64,000 nt of DNA from Phanerodontia chrysosporium (Eukaryota; Basidiomycota; Agaricomycetes; Polyporales; Phanerochaetaceae). Below the pieces are notes generated by a model, which saw only the letters and a list, made by a program, of their open reading frames with translations, made no database searches and was not told the DNA's origin. The stretch covers positions 806,001-870,000 of the forward strand of contig MJGA01000001.1 in assembly GCA_001910725.1 (NCBI GenBank), read 5' to 3'. Both the position numbers and the translations under genes were made by a program. Below are positions 1-10,305 of the stretch, piece after piece. The stretch's first letter is position 1. Each line of letters opens with the position of its first letter.

Positions 1-671
1 TAAGCTTCTCTTGCCGCTTACTTGTAGGTTGGGGGCTTGATCGTCTGCCTCCGCGGACGAAGGACCACTACGACCAAGAAGCAAAGGGGAGATAACAGAG
101 CCCCAGAGTTTGTAGATCGCATACCCAGGAATCTACAACGTGGACTTGAGATATGCACAAAGAATACGGAGTCGTTGAGCACTCACGACTAGGTAGAGCC
201 ACCACACCCAGGTTCCGAGCAATCCACTGCCAACTTGGCATGCCCCTGGTAGCGGTTGATGAAAAGCTTGAAGTAAGAGGACGTGCTTCACACTCACAAG
301 TGACGTATATCACGTCGAAACACCACTCCAGTATCCCCGGACGTGCAAGGTCTTCACCAGAGGAGATCAGAGTACCAGTCGTTGGATCGTGACGAGGGGA
401 GCCAATTCGTTCCAAGTAGCGGGACAGGAAAATGAGGGGATGAGTGATAGCGCGTAAATCCAGAACGCGAAGGTCTTCGGTGACAGAGTACCGCGGTTAA
501 ACACCATACGGAATATGAGGGCGAGCGCGCCAGAGACCAGCATCCCTAGTCTCAGGTTTTTGATTGTGGTAGCATTCTGCGATGCTGCGTGTACGAGGTG
601 TTATTCGAGGTCATTGGCGTCATGGAAGGCGCAATGAACGCACCTACACGCTTTGCAGAAGCGTTTGCCAT
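1..671 (-). CDS. SND2: SND2/TMEM208-like ER protein-targeting factor, C-terminus beyond window
   Basis: Small multi-pass ER membrane protein of the SRP-independent targeting route (SND2 in yeast, TMEM208 in animals). The ATG at 671 opens a short first exon (MANASAKR) ending at a gtaggt donor. The next exon has a hydrophobic stretch, then RYLERIGSPRHDPTTGT and FDVIYVTW, both typical of this family. Later introns lie at about 248-297 and 135-190, followed by WWLYLVIPGYAIYKLWG and a charged tail that runs off the left end. The frame breaks at a G run, 436-439: one extra base there joins IYALSLIP to IFLSRYLE. I take this as a sequence error. It is divergent from the SNAPC4-like gene, with 155 bases between the two ATGs. 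Family call is by motif memory. Confidence 0.8.
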
Positions 672-826
672 TCTCAAAGATTGCCCGAGTCGAGAAAGGT
701 ACGATGCTGAGGGCAGTGGCAGTAGCGTGTCGTTTGAGTGAAAGCAGCGTCACCGCGGTTCCCTCGTCGCGCGACCATATGCGCGTCTCTTTTCCGTCAG
801 GCGTCTGCGACCTGTCTCCGCGGGCC

Positions 827-3221
827 ATGTCCTCTTGTTCCTCGACGCCCACTACGGTGAAGGAGCTCACTCAGGAGGTCCTGCAAGCGAATAAGGATCA
901 TCAGTATGCCTTGAAGGTTTATACGGAGAGGCTGGAGGCAGAGCTCGAAGCAGTAGACAAGCTACTAGTGCGTTCCTGCGTTTCACGACTTGTCGGAGGC
1001 CTCATACGTTGTAATTCCAGGCAGCGGCAGAAGTGCCGGATGACGAACCTGACGTTGATGTCGGCGGCCATCTCGAGCTATTAGGCGCAGTGAAGGCGCA
1101 AGGACCGATACCACCTGAGATTGCTCCCAGCGTAAGTCTGGGTGCACGTGAGAGTTGTGAATGTTCACATACGCCTCTGCTGCAGGACCACCCCTTTGCT
1201 GACGACGTCGCAACGCGCCATCAGTATTTGCGCTACACGACAGTGCATGCTAGTAGGTCTACAACTCGGCTCCTGCACCTACTTCTGACTGCTCTGTTAG
1301 TGAAGTCCTCTGACCTCGAAGCGTTAGCTGATGCTGTCCGTTCGGAGAACCATCGCATATATGCTCTCGAAGCCCAGAAGATGTTAGTTCAACGGCATGG
1401 TATCTACTGCTCTGGAACTAACTGTGTATTCCAGGGGTCAGCAGCCATTTGTCGCCTTGAACGAACATCCGCAGCCTTTCTTCGAGCAGAACAAGGAAGG
1501 AATCAACTGGGAGCGCGTAGCACAGAAGGTATGGTGCTCTTGATTACTCTACCGCTCGTTATTTGACTTGAAATCCAGGTTTCTGCCGCGGGCTCACATG
1601 GTGTCACCCGAACGGCACAGGAATGTGAGATACGATGGCTCGGAGAGCGCCACCCAGATTTTGACCGCTCACCATGGTCACAATCAGAGATCGCGAAAGT
1701 AAGAGAGCTCGTTGGAGACGCAAAGGAAGGCGAGGTGGACTGGGTTGATATCGCTGCTAAATTGGGGGTAAGCTCTTCGATTTGTGAGGCGAGTCAGTAT
1801 TGAGTACTTCTCTGCCGAGCAGACCAGACGGACACCTATTGATTGCATGCGTCATGCCGTCCAACGACGGCAGCATGTGTGGACACCGGAAAGTGACCAG
1901 CGGCTGCTAGAGATGGTAAATATATATGGAACCGAAAACTGGCTCATTGGTCTGTCCAACTTTCCACTGTATCCTGTATCCAAATATCTGACGTGTTCGA
2001 CAGTGGCTCGACAAGTCTCAGAAGACGCCACGGCTGCACAATGCCAGAGTCGCTACCAGCGCACTCTGGATCCGAACCTCCGGCGCGGTCCATGGACGCC
2101 AGAAGAGGATGAACGCCTGAAGCGCGCTGTGGAGGTGTTCGGACGTTCATGGATGGACGTCTGCCAATTCGTGCCGACACGCAGTAACGAACAGTGTCGT
2201 GAGCGCTGGCAAGACCATCTGAATCCCACAGTTGGAAGGGGTAAATGGACTGAGGAGGAGGACCAGGCGCTTTTGGCCGCGTACGAACAGTTCGGTGACA
2301 GGTGGAGAGAAGTCAGCCAGAGAGTCGGCAACGGCAGGACTGACAACATGGTGCGAAACATCCTTTGCATTCAGACATTGAAAATAACAAAGCGTGACAG
2401 TGCCGCCATCGCCATGTCCTGCTCATGAAACGCAAAGCGAAAGAGACGGCAACGAACAGTCCTGCCCCTCAAGACAGTGGAGTCTCCACGCCAGAATCTA
2501 TGCCTGGTCCTTCACAATCCGTCGTCGTTCCCGTGCTCAGACGACACAACTTCTTGAGTCTAGTGCGCCCACACCTTCCACCCAGGAAGCTAGCACGCCA
2601 GCTCCAGCTCCACCGAAGACAAAACCTAAACCGCGCGCCAGGGCGAAGCGAACACAGGTTGAGAAGGAGTCGGAGCCCGTCGCCTCGGCCACAACTCAAG
2701 CAGAGACGGGAGCGGAACACGAACAGTCGTCAAGTCAAACCACGAGCGCGGAAACTTCTAACGTGACCGATGGTTCGACCGACAGGTTGAATGGTCGTTC
2801 ACATACTGAGCCGGCGTCAGACAACGTTGCTCTGCCGGCCTCCGTTAATGCCCAGCCTGAACAGCCTAAGCGGCGCCGCGGACGGCCGGGTCCCAGTACT
2901 GACAACAAGTCGTCGCAGGCCGAACCTGGAGCCGGAGATGGTCCAGCTACGAAAAAGCGACGAATTGGGCGAAAGGCGGCCGTAATATCCGCGGCTGAAG
3001 CAGACCGAAGTCGTGACAGTGGCGTGCAAGATGGTATTCATCCAGAGCAGCCTGTTGGAGCGCCACAACATTTGGACTCAGAGACTGGACCCTCTCATGA
3101 TGAGCCGCCACCACCGCAAGACGTTCCAGTTCAGCAGAAGCCTGCGAAGGGGCGTGGTAAACGTCCCTCACCCCCTCCGCCCACTCGCCAATCTGCTCGG
3201 CTGAGGAAAGCCCGCAGCTGA
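827..3221 (+). CDS. SNAPC4-like multi-repeat Myb DNA-binding protein
   Basis: Probable homologue of the large Myb subunit of the snRNA-activating complex, which binds snRNA promoters for Pol II and Pol III. The N-terminal exons (827-967, 1021-1131, 1186 on) carry a coiled segment and a motif ending SENHRIYALEAQKM. Myb-type repeats follow: one near 1480-1770, one at about 1875-2070 (VWTPESDQRLLEMVNIYGTENW), then two well-formed repeats beginning RRGPWTPEEDERL and GRGKWTEEEDQALL, with the end of the last split by an intron at 2351. The tail (about 2425-3221) is acidic and basic low-complexity sequence with AT-hook-like KRRRGRPGP. The tail changes frame near 2530; either a very short intron or one missing C in the CCC at 2530-2532 would explain it. 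It could instead be a general Myb/Bas1-type factor; the number and order of repeats favour SNAPC4. Confidence 0.75.
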
Positions 3222-3337
3222 ACTTAAAAGTCCACCAGGACTTCTTACTGGCGTCTGGGACGTTTTGCACTCATGGTGTTATACAGTATTATTCCTGAGC
3301 AATATATGAAAACAATGAAAATCTAAGGATGTATGAG

Positions 3338-4377
3338 TCACGAAGGTCCCAGTTTCCATCGCTTTCTTGAATATGTAGTTGGTTCCCAATTCACTACAGC
3401 ACCAAGGATCTCTCCGTCTTCATTGTCAGTGTTCTCTTCAGTAGCGAGGAGGAGATTCTTGAGCGACTCCTGCACCAGACCCGCGTTCTTCAGCTTCTTC
3501 TCCAATGAAGGCAGGGCTGCCTTCTTTGGTGGAGAGGCCTATGAAATGGTTGTGCTCAACCAAAGTCACGAGATTAGGTGCCGAGAAGCTTACTGGTGTT
3601 CTCAAGTATGTATGTTTTGGAGGTAGAGGCGGGATATAATGAGGGTGCACGCGAAGCGTGGCAGGCATAACGGGGCCTATACTTTCGTCATCCGACTCAA
3701 GCAGTTCTGGGGATGGTGATCTGGACGGAGGTGGGACAAGGGTTGGGGGATCCAGCTCTGTGTGCTCTGGTACCTTTTAAGAGTCTTCGTTGGAGGATAT
3801 GAAACATGCGAGGGCTCACCTTGTCTCCGTTTCCGCGACGCCATTTCGACGCGATGCAAATGTTTAGTCTCCATGCCGTAGAACTCCTTGCACGCGTTCA
3901 TGACGTCCGTAGCGATGGGACGTGCTCGGCTGGCATGATTTGCATAGTCGTGGGCACGGCGAAATATATCTTCTACAACTGCACTTCCTTAGCATCGTCT
4001 GTGCGCTCTCACAACCGCAAGAAGGACGGACATGCTACAGTTTCTTGTTCTAACCGGCGAAGCGCATCGTGGGACGCAGAGTCGAACCCCGCATGCCGCA
4101 GTTCTGAAGAGATTAACCTTCTCAGTGCCTTCGACGCAACAGTATCGGTAACTTCTGCCAAGTCAGGAGCAGATATCGGTTCCGGCGGCGGCGAGCCAGG
4201 CGTTTTGACGATTGGCGAGTTCAAGTTCGGTGTGTACGGGTACGGCGAGGGCTGGCCTTGCCCCGGCGCAGTCTGCTGATACTGTGGAGGGTACTGTGAC
4301 GAGTGCTGTGCATAGCCCTGATACTGCTGGTTGTAATTACTGTAGGCCTGCGGCGGATAGTAGGTCTGGGCAGACAT
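3338..4377 (-). CDS. TAF8: TFIID subunit TAF8
   Basis: Histone-fold subunit of general transcription factor TFIID. The N-terminus is rich in Tyr, Gln and Pro (MSAQTYYPPQAYSNYNQQYQ). The histone fold follows (VASKALRRLISSELRHAGFD, then the exon carrying AHDYANHASRAHP and DVMNACKEFYG). The family's C-terminal signature is PPLPPKHTYLRTP, close to 3600. After a 50-60 base intron the last exon reads KLKNAGLVQESLKNLLLAT, ending in KRWKLGPS and a stop at 3338-3340. The C-terminal motif makes TAF8 much more likely than the related histone fold of Spt7. It shares a 276-base divergent promoter with FMN1. Confidence 0.85.
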
Positions 4378-4653
4378 TGGGGACGAGAAGGAGGACGCGG
4401 GGTGCGGGAGGCGCCCAGACAGAGCGGTCGATCGGACGCTTCGATTGGCTGAGTCGGCCTCGGACTCGGAGTAGGAGGCGCGGTGTACCGACTCTCATGC
4501 GGACCCGTACACTGCGGCGATTGTTCTCTCATATTCCTCACACGTTATCCTTATCCCGTCGATAGTCCAAAACATTCCCCATCTCCCCTCCTCTCCACCT
4601 CCAGGCGTGCCATCATCCCCGAACCTCCTAACTATCTGACCACCGTCTTTGCA

Positions 4654-5427
4654 ATGACAATCGCACAGACCATGCTGGAGACTGCTGCTGAGGCAGCCAC
4701 CCATGACCGCCCTCCGGCACCTATCTCCAAGGGTTCCTTCAGAGCTCAACGGCCTGAAATAGTCGGTCCTGACGAGCCCATGCCGCCCTTCCCCATCCTT
4801 CTCTCTGGCCCTGTGCGGAAGGGATTTGGCAGGGGCGGAAAGGACCTCGGGTGCCCAACTGGTACGACAACGCCAATATCCTTGTCCTGCCAGAAAGCTT
4901 ATGGTTGCATCATAGCTAATCTCCCTGACGAATCATTACCTCCCATGACGCAGGTTACTCAAACTGGAGTATACTACGGTTTCGCTCGGGTGTTCCCTGA
5001 GAAGGATGGCCAAAAGGTTCTCTCCGATGAAGAGAGCCAGGTGTATCCAATGGTCATGAGCTTGGGTTGGAACCCATTCTACAAGAACGAGAAATTGACC
5101 GCGGTGCGTTGTCGGCATCTCCGGGATCTACGTCCGGCATGCTGACGTCTATGCAGGAGATTCACGTCATGTACCCGTTCAAGCGTGACTTCTATGGGCA
5201 CCATATGAAGGTCCTCGTGCTTGGATACATACGCCCAGAGCTCGACTACATATCCAAGGGTTAGTCTAGCGTTGCATCCCGCAATTCCAACCTGACGTGG
5301 TATCTTTCCCCCTGCAGAGGCCTTGATCGAAGATATCGAAATGGACAAGCGGGTCGCACTGAACTGCTTGGCACGCCCGGCGTACGAGAAGTACCGCAAC
5401 GATCCCCTCTTCCAGACTTCGTCATGA
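4654..5427 (+). CDS. FMN1: Riboflavin kinase
   Basis: Phosphorylates riboflavin with ATP to FMN. Four exons fit cleanly: 4654-4861, 4916-5103, 5157-5259 and 5318-5427, giving 202 residues. The family core is visible: GFGRGGKDLGCPTANLP (ATP and substrate loop, split by intron 1), TGVYYGFARV, and HVMYPFKRDFYGHHMKVLVLGYIRPE near the C-terminus. The usual single-domain length is kept and no adenylyltransferase domain is attached. The ATG at 4654 was chosen because it is the first in frame after a pyrimidine-rich leader; an in-frame upstream Met at 4483 overlaps the TAF8 promoter and gives sequence unlike the family. Confidence 0.92.
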
Positions 5428-6018
5428 TTCAACTATATGTAACCTAGAGACATTGAACAGGTATTCCCAGGGATTGCACGTACATGTAACATATATACCG
5501 TTTATTTACAGTGGTTAGTCATGCAAGCAGCCAAACTGCTTACACCGCGCTCGACACCAGGCCATTGTGCAGGAAATCTTCGTGGCGGCCGGATGCGTCG
5601 GAATGTTTTGTGACCTGAGGGAGGTTAAAGTGCCAACTGCAAGACTTTGAAATGGCTGCTTCCCTGTCGACACTGGAATGCCGAAAGCTCGGGCAACTGA
5701 GCTCGTTGTCCATACTAGATCGACCTGGGAGACCCTCTTTGGTGCTGTACCGACAGCGATAACCTCCTGTGTTCGCTCAGCTGCAGAACATCCCATCCTG
5801 TGCATAGCTTGCTTTTTCCATTGAAGATACAACGAAACTGTGAGGCTCGAACAGTAGAGAAGATATCATTACCGCAGTGCTCGTAAATGTTACTACTAGA
5901 GTCTATCGTTCCATATGCCTGAACTCTCGACGTGCTGCGGTATACGAGACACGGCCTCTTGTCCGTTGGGTACAGATGGATCAAACATACTGCTAGAGCT
6001 GAAGGGCAGGAAAAAAGG
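5428..6018. other. Intergenic, no supported gene
   Basis: Between FMN1 and the first tRNA-Leu. Two minus-strand open stretches (5515-5832 and 5715-5984) have no recognisable motif and no convincing splice link to each other. I see only the 3' flank of FMN1 and, at 6011-6016, the T-run terminator of the minus-strand tRNA transcript. Confidence 0.5.
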
Positions 6019-6048
6019 AAGGCGGAACGGGAATTGAACCCGCATCTC
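6019..6048 (-). other. Extra tRNA 3'-half directly downstream of tRNA-Leu (copy 1)
   Basis: After the discriminator base of the tRNA the minus strand continues with a second variable-loop, T-arm and acceptor-like segment. Its T-arm is GCGGG / loop TTCAATT / CCCGT, followed by an acceptor-like TTCCGCC. The same segment follows the other tRNA copy with one base changed (TTTCGCC there). Here pairing of TTCCGCC to the tRNA 5' strand GGCGAGA has one A-C mismatch. The T-run terminator comes only after this segment (6011-6016), so the Pol III transcript should include it. Confidence 0.75.
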
Positions 6049-6142
6049 TGACGAGAGTGGGATTCGAACCCACGCCATTTCTGACTAGTAAGATCTCATG
6101 AAGACCTGAAACTAGCGCCTTAGACCGCTCGGCCATCTCGCC
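6049..6142 (-). tRNA. tRNA-Leu (CAG) with 14-base intron, copy 1
   Basis: A cloverleaf can be drawn: acceptor GGCGAGA with TCTCGTC (one G-U), 8-9 TG, D-stem GCC/GGC, anticodon stem CTAGT/ACTAG, T-arm GTGGG-TTCGAAT-CCCAC, discriminator A. The anticodon loop is interrupted after position 37 by 14 bases (TCTTCATGAGATCT), leaving anticodon CAG, which reads CUG. The variable arm is short for a class II tRNA: a CA/TG stem with a GAAA loop. All 94 bases match the copy at 19061-19154. The A and B boxes are intact. Confidence 0.9.
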
Positions 6143-6412
6143 TTGTACTCTGGCAATACAAATATGTATATCATTGCATCTAAAGCCCACTCTGTCTGCG
6201 AGTTACAAAACCCTTGACTGAGACTGCCCACCGTACACTAACTTGCACATAGAGCATAAGTACACCAGCGGTAGCTGTAGTAAGTAGTAGAAATCATGTT
6301 GAGGTATGGCCGACGCACAGTGCCACAATTGAACCGGCTGATGGCAAGTGTTCGCAAGCGCAACTCTGGCGCTGGCGTCAGTCTCTTGACTTCAACGGTC
6401 ATTTGAGTCAAC

Positions 6413-7775
6413 ATGTACAACGGAATAGGTCTCGCAACCCCTCGTGGAAGGTACGCAAGAATACTCTTCTGGTTACTTTGAGTGTGCTCACTTTGACTTC
6501 CAGTGGTACGAACGGCTATGTTGTCCGAAATCTCTCTGTGTTGCGCACATATCAGACCCCCGCGGAGCGTGCAGCTGCCTGGGACGCCGCGCCTCCGAAG
6601 CACCGCGAACCTGACGCAGAAATACTTGAGCACGAGCGCAAGCGCAAAGTCGAAGTAAAATGTTTGGAGCTTCAGCTTGAACTCGAGGATAAAGGGTATG
6701 TAATCCACTGTTCTCTGTGTGTCCGATCCTCAATGTTGCGCAGTCTCGACGAAGAGAAAATACAGGAGGAGGTCGATGCACTACGACAAAAGCTACTTGC
6801 CAACCTCAACAGCATGGGTCCCGACGTCAGGAGCTTGAAGCCTTCGGATCGTCACGGCATCGCTGCTGCCAAAAAGGAAGAGCTGAGCAAGATGGCCCGC
6901 GCGCTGGGGACACGAAGTGATTACACGAAGGAGAGGCGTTTGATAGGGAGAAGCAGGAAGAGTTAAAGATGCGCAGGATGGCAGAACGGGAAGAGCGAGA
7001 GAGGCAGAGGGAAGAGGAGCGCGCTAGGATGCAAGCGCAGAAGGAGAAGTGGGAAGCCGAGCGAAAGGAAAGGGATAGGCTGAGACGAAGGGAGGAGGAT
7101 CGAATGAGGAGGGAACGCGAAGAAGAGTCGAGGAGACGAGATCGTGGCATGCCTCCGCCTCCAGTGCCAGGCGTTCGTGACAGGGACAGGAGCAGGGACT
7201 ACGACAGAGATCGCTATGACAGGCGTAGCAGAAGCCCTCGTCGCGATGCTCCACCTCCCCGCGAACGGGAGCGCGAGTTCCGTCGTGGCCCGCCATCCTC
7301 TCGTTCCTCGACTCCGCCACCTGAGCGTCGCCGGCGTCCATCCTCCAGGTCACCTTCTCCACTGCCTCGTGCTCGTCGACGCTTCAGCTCTCGTTCACCG
7401 TCTCCGCCAGTGCGTTACCGTCGTTCTGGCTCAGCGGAGCCCACGTCACGTATCGCACGTGGCGCGTCTAGGTCGCCAGCGCGTCGTCTTCGGGGAGATG
7501 AAGGGGAGAGGAGAGAGTCTGACCGCCGAAATCTTCGCGACATGTCGAGATCGCCCCCACCTCACCTCCGTCAGGCTAGGCGTCGGTCGCCGTCAAGATC
7601 GCCTTCGCGATCGAGGTCTCCTATGCGTGAGGGTAGTCGTGGTGAAGGCAGACGTACTCGATCTCCATCTCCTCCACCCCGTGGTGAGCGTGGCCCTCGC
7701 CGCGGAAGGTCTTCCTCCGCAGATTCCTCAATGTCTCTGAGCAGCCGGTCCAGCCGTAGCAGGAGCAGGGACTGA
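6413..7775 (+). CDS. CWC21: Cwc21/SRm300-like splicing factor with cwf21 domain and RS tail
   Basis: Spliceosome component expected to contact Prp8 and Snu114 near the catalytic core. The first exon starts MYNGIGLATPRG and, after an intron from about 6452 (gtacgc..ttccag), reads SGTNGYVVRNLS, the conserved N-terminus of Cwc21/SRRM2. The cwf21 domain (REPDAEILEHERKRKVE and DEEKIQEEVDALRQKL) follows. The rest is a Glu/Arg coiled region and a long tail of SR, RS and SP dipeptides to 7775. The frame breaks at 6929-6931: as read the protein stops at 6966, but one more G in the GG run gives KGEAFDREKQEEL and opens the whole RS tail. I treat this as a consensus error. It is much longer than yeast Cwc21 and nearer to metazoan SRm300 in design. 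Confidence 0.85.
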
Positions 7776-8135
7776 ACGTCATTCTCTGGCTGCATCTCGG
7801 TCAAATGCCGTTTTTTCGTTGTAATATTAGTTCTTTCTCGTTATTTACATCGCGGTCAGAGCCTCGTATCGCCTCGGAAATGCCTTACGAATGCTGGCTG
7901 CCCTTGTGGCTCCATAAGGATGCCCGTCTGTTAGGCGCCACTGCTGCCACCAATGGCAAATCTTCAACTGTCACCAGCTACCATGACTTGTTCCAGCACT
8001 CAACAAGCACCGTTTGCGCGTGCTTACGGTTCAAATACCGTCGGCAAAGTCTGACTCGAGGAGCAAACAACCCTCTCGAGTCACTCTCGCTTAGCTCCTT
8101 GCCGCTCAGTGCCTGGTTAACGTTCGACGTCCACC
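7776..8135. other. Intergenic region upstream of ARG8
   Basis: Holds the 3' flank of the splicing-factor gene and the promoter and leader of the aminotransferase gene. Open frames here (for example 7805-8359 plus) show no domain and run out of frame into ARG8. No clear TATA box seen. Confidence 0.5.
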
Positions 8136-10005
8136 ATGTACTCGCGCAACCTCATCCGAGTAGCCTGCAGGGCCAACAAAAGAAGTGCCTCAAGCATTCG
8201 GAGGGTCTCGTCGGTTGTCCCCCAGGTACGTTCCCGCCTACAGACATGAGAGCTTCGGCTGATCCTGGCTTGTACGATAGTCCCTGCCCAAGGCTCCTAG
8301 CACTCATTACACTGAGGTCACACATCCGGAGGACCCGGCATCTGTCCCAGAGCAAGTGAAGGCCCTGTTGGACAAGGCCAATGCCTACCTACTTCCGGTC
8401 TACGCTCGCCCACCGTTCGTATTGACTCACGGCGAGGGCGCATACGTATGGGACACTCAGAACCGGAAGTACCTGGACTTCTGTGCGGGTATCGCTGTGA
8501 ACGCACTAGGTCATGCCGACCGAGGTGTAGCTCAGGTAAGTCTGTACCACCAATCGTGTTCGTCTTATTTGCATGCCCCGCTCGAAAGCCAATGCAACGA
8601 TTCACGGCTCCCGCAAAGTTCTCATGCCCTTGAGAAACACTTGGGAGAGCAGCAGTCGCTCATACAGACATTGTGATATTGCTAAGCAGCGCTGGGCCAT
8701 TGGATTCCCGAACGTTGGACCTGTACTCACGTCCGTCCCGCTGCACAGGTCCTGGCAACTGAAGCCGCCAAGCTCCTTCACACGAGCAATGCATTCCACC
8801 ACCAATGGAGCGCAAAGCTTGCCGAGCTGCTGGTGACTCTCACGCAGAAAGAGGGCGGCCTGGGCTGGCAGACCGGCACCGCGCCATCGCCTTCGGGAGC
8901 GAAGGTTTTCTTTGCCAACTCGGGCACGGAGGCCAACGAGGGTGCGCTCAAAATCGCTCGCAAGGTCGGCAAGGCACGTTGGGCGGCCAAGCACGGCAAG
9001 GAATGGGACGACCCTGCGAGCGAAAAGTTCGAAATCGTCTGCTTTGAGAATGCGTTCCACGGCCGGTCCATGGGTGCACTCAGCGTGACGACGAACCCGA
9101 AGTATCAAAAGCCGTTCTCGCCTCTCATTCCGGGAGTCAAGGTCGGCAAGTTCAACGACACTACACAGTTGGAGAGCCTGGTCAACGACAAGACCTGCGC
9201 TGTCATCGTAGAACCTATTCAGGGTGAAGGAGGTATCTACCTCGCAGATGAAGATTTCCTGCGTGCACTTCGGAAACGCTGCGACGAGACTGGCGCAGTT
9301 CTGATCTATGATGAAATTCAGGTGAGTACTGCCCGAGATGGTCGTCACGACCCGTGCATCCGAAGTAATGCAGAAATGCTAATGGGAACGGCTATTCCTA
9401 TTCATAGTGCGGACTGTATAGGACGGGAAAGCTGTGGGCACACTCGGCAGTGCCTGCTGAGTGCCACCCTGACGTGGTCACAATGGCGAAACCCTTGGCA
9501 AACGGTTACCCCATCGGCGCGGTCCTAATGCGCGACAGCGTAGCAGAGGTCATGACCGCCGGTGAGCCCCCAATCATACTGCCTGTGCAATCTGGGGTCG
9601 GTCTAAACGCTAAGATTAGGTACTCATGGAACGACGTTCGGAGGATCGCCATTGGCATGCGCGCTGGGCTTCCACGTCTTGTCACGGGTCTCTGAACCGA
9701 GCTTTGTGACACAGATTCAGGAAACAGGCGCGTACCTGTCCGCGCGGTTGTCCCAGCTGCCGAAGTGGTTCCCGGAGGTCCTGCAGCCGGGTGTGCGAGG
9801 AACAGGTCTCATCCTTGGGCTCGGATTCAAAAATGCTGACCATCCGGGGAAGCTGGTGCAGATGGCGAGGGAACGGGGCGTGCTTGTCCTGACCGCGGGC
9901 AAGGATGCTGTGAGATTCGTTCCCAGCCTCAACATCGGCCGTGCGGAGGTCGACCTTGCGGTTGACGTGCTAGAGAGCTGCCTGGGGGCGCTCGGTACTG
10001 CGTAG
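8136..10005 (+). CDS. ARG8: Acetylornithine aminotransferase, mitochondrial
   Basis: PLP enzyme of arginine synthesis that makes N-acetylornithine from the semialdehyde in the mitochondrial matrix. Exon 1 (MYSRNLIRVACRANKRSAS) is a basic, Ser-rich presequence, which supports the start at 8136. Core motifs in order: YLDFCAGIAVNALGH, FFANSGTEANEGALK, FHGRSMGALSVT, EPIQGEGGIY, LIYDEIQCGLYRTGKLWAH (split by an intron), the Schiff-base lysine in MAKPLANGYPIGAV, THGTTFGGSPLACALG, and RFVPSLNI near the end. Introns lie at about 8230-8279, 8536-8748, 9320-9408 and 9562-9620, all gt..ag. Length and motif order are normal for the class III aminotransferases; ornithine aminotransferase is the main alternative. 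Confidence 0.92.
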
Positions 10006-10305
10006 AGGACGACGACGAGCTGTGTCTGCTGTGCTGTAGGACCCTGTATATTGCAAACCGCCCTTGGATATGGCGGGTGCTCCGTCAGGGGCGGAGGAAT
10101 TCGGCTTTTGAGCCCACCCGAGGCCGCGTTTCGTGTGTGAGAAAATGATTGTAAACCAATCACCCGCGTTCCATTACACCGGTTTCGAAAGTCACGCGCC
10201 ACTCAAAAGGGGTTTCCATAAGAGGACCCAGTCATCGTCCGTTCTTTTCTCGTGTCTGTCCCCAAATCCCTCTCGTGTCCGCCGTCGCGCTCGCCGTCCC
10301 CAACG
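10006..10305. other. Promoter and leader of HEM1
   Basis: 300 bases between ARG8 and HEM1 on the same strand. The last 60 bases before the HEM1 ATG are rich in C and T, as in strongly expressed fungal genes. No TATA box or RNA gene that I can support. Confidence 0.4.

Noticed and set aside
2521..2563. Intron of 38-43 bases in the Myb gene tail
   Set aside because: Shorter than every other intron here and with poor splice sites; a missing C at 2530-2532 is an equally good explanation, so no intron is claimed.
10095..10205. tRNA-like stretch with a TGATT/AATCA stem and TTCGAAA loop
   Set aside because: The T-stem does not pair and the 3' end ACGCGCC has no matching 5' acceptor strand at the right distance; the anticodon would be AAA.
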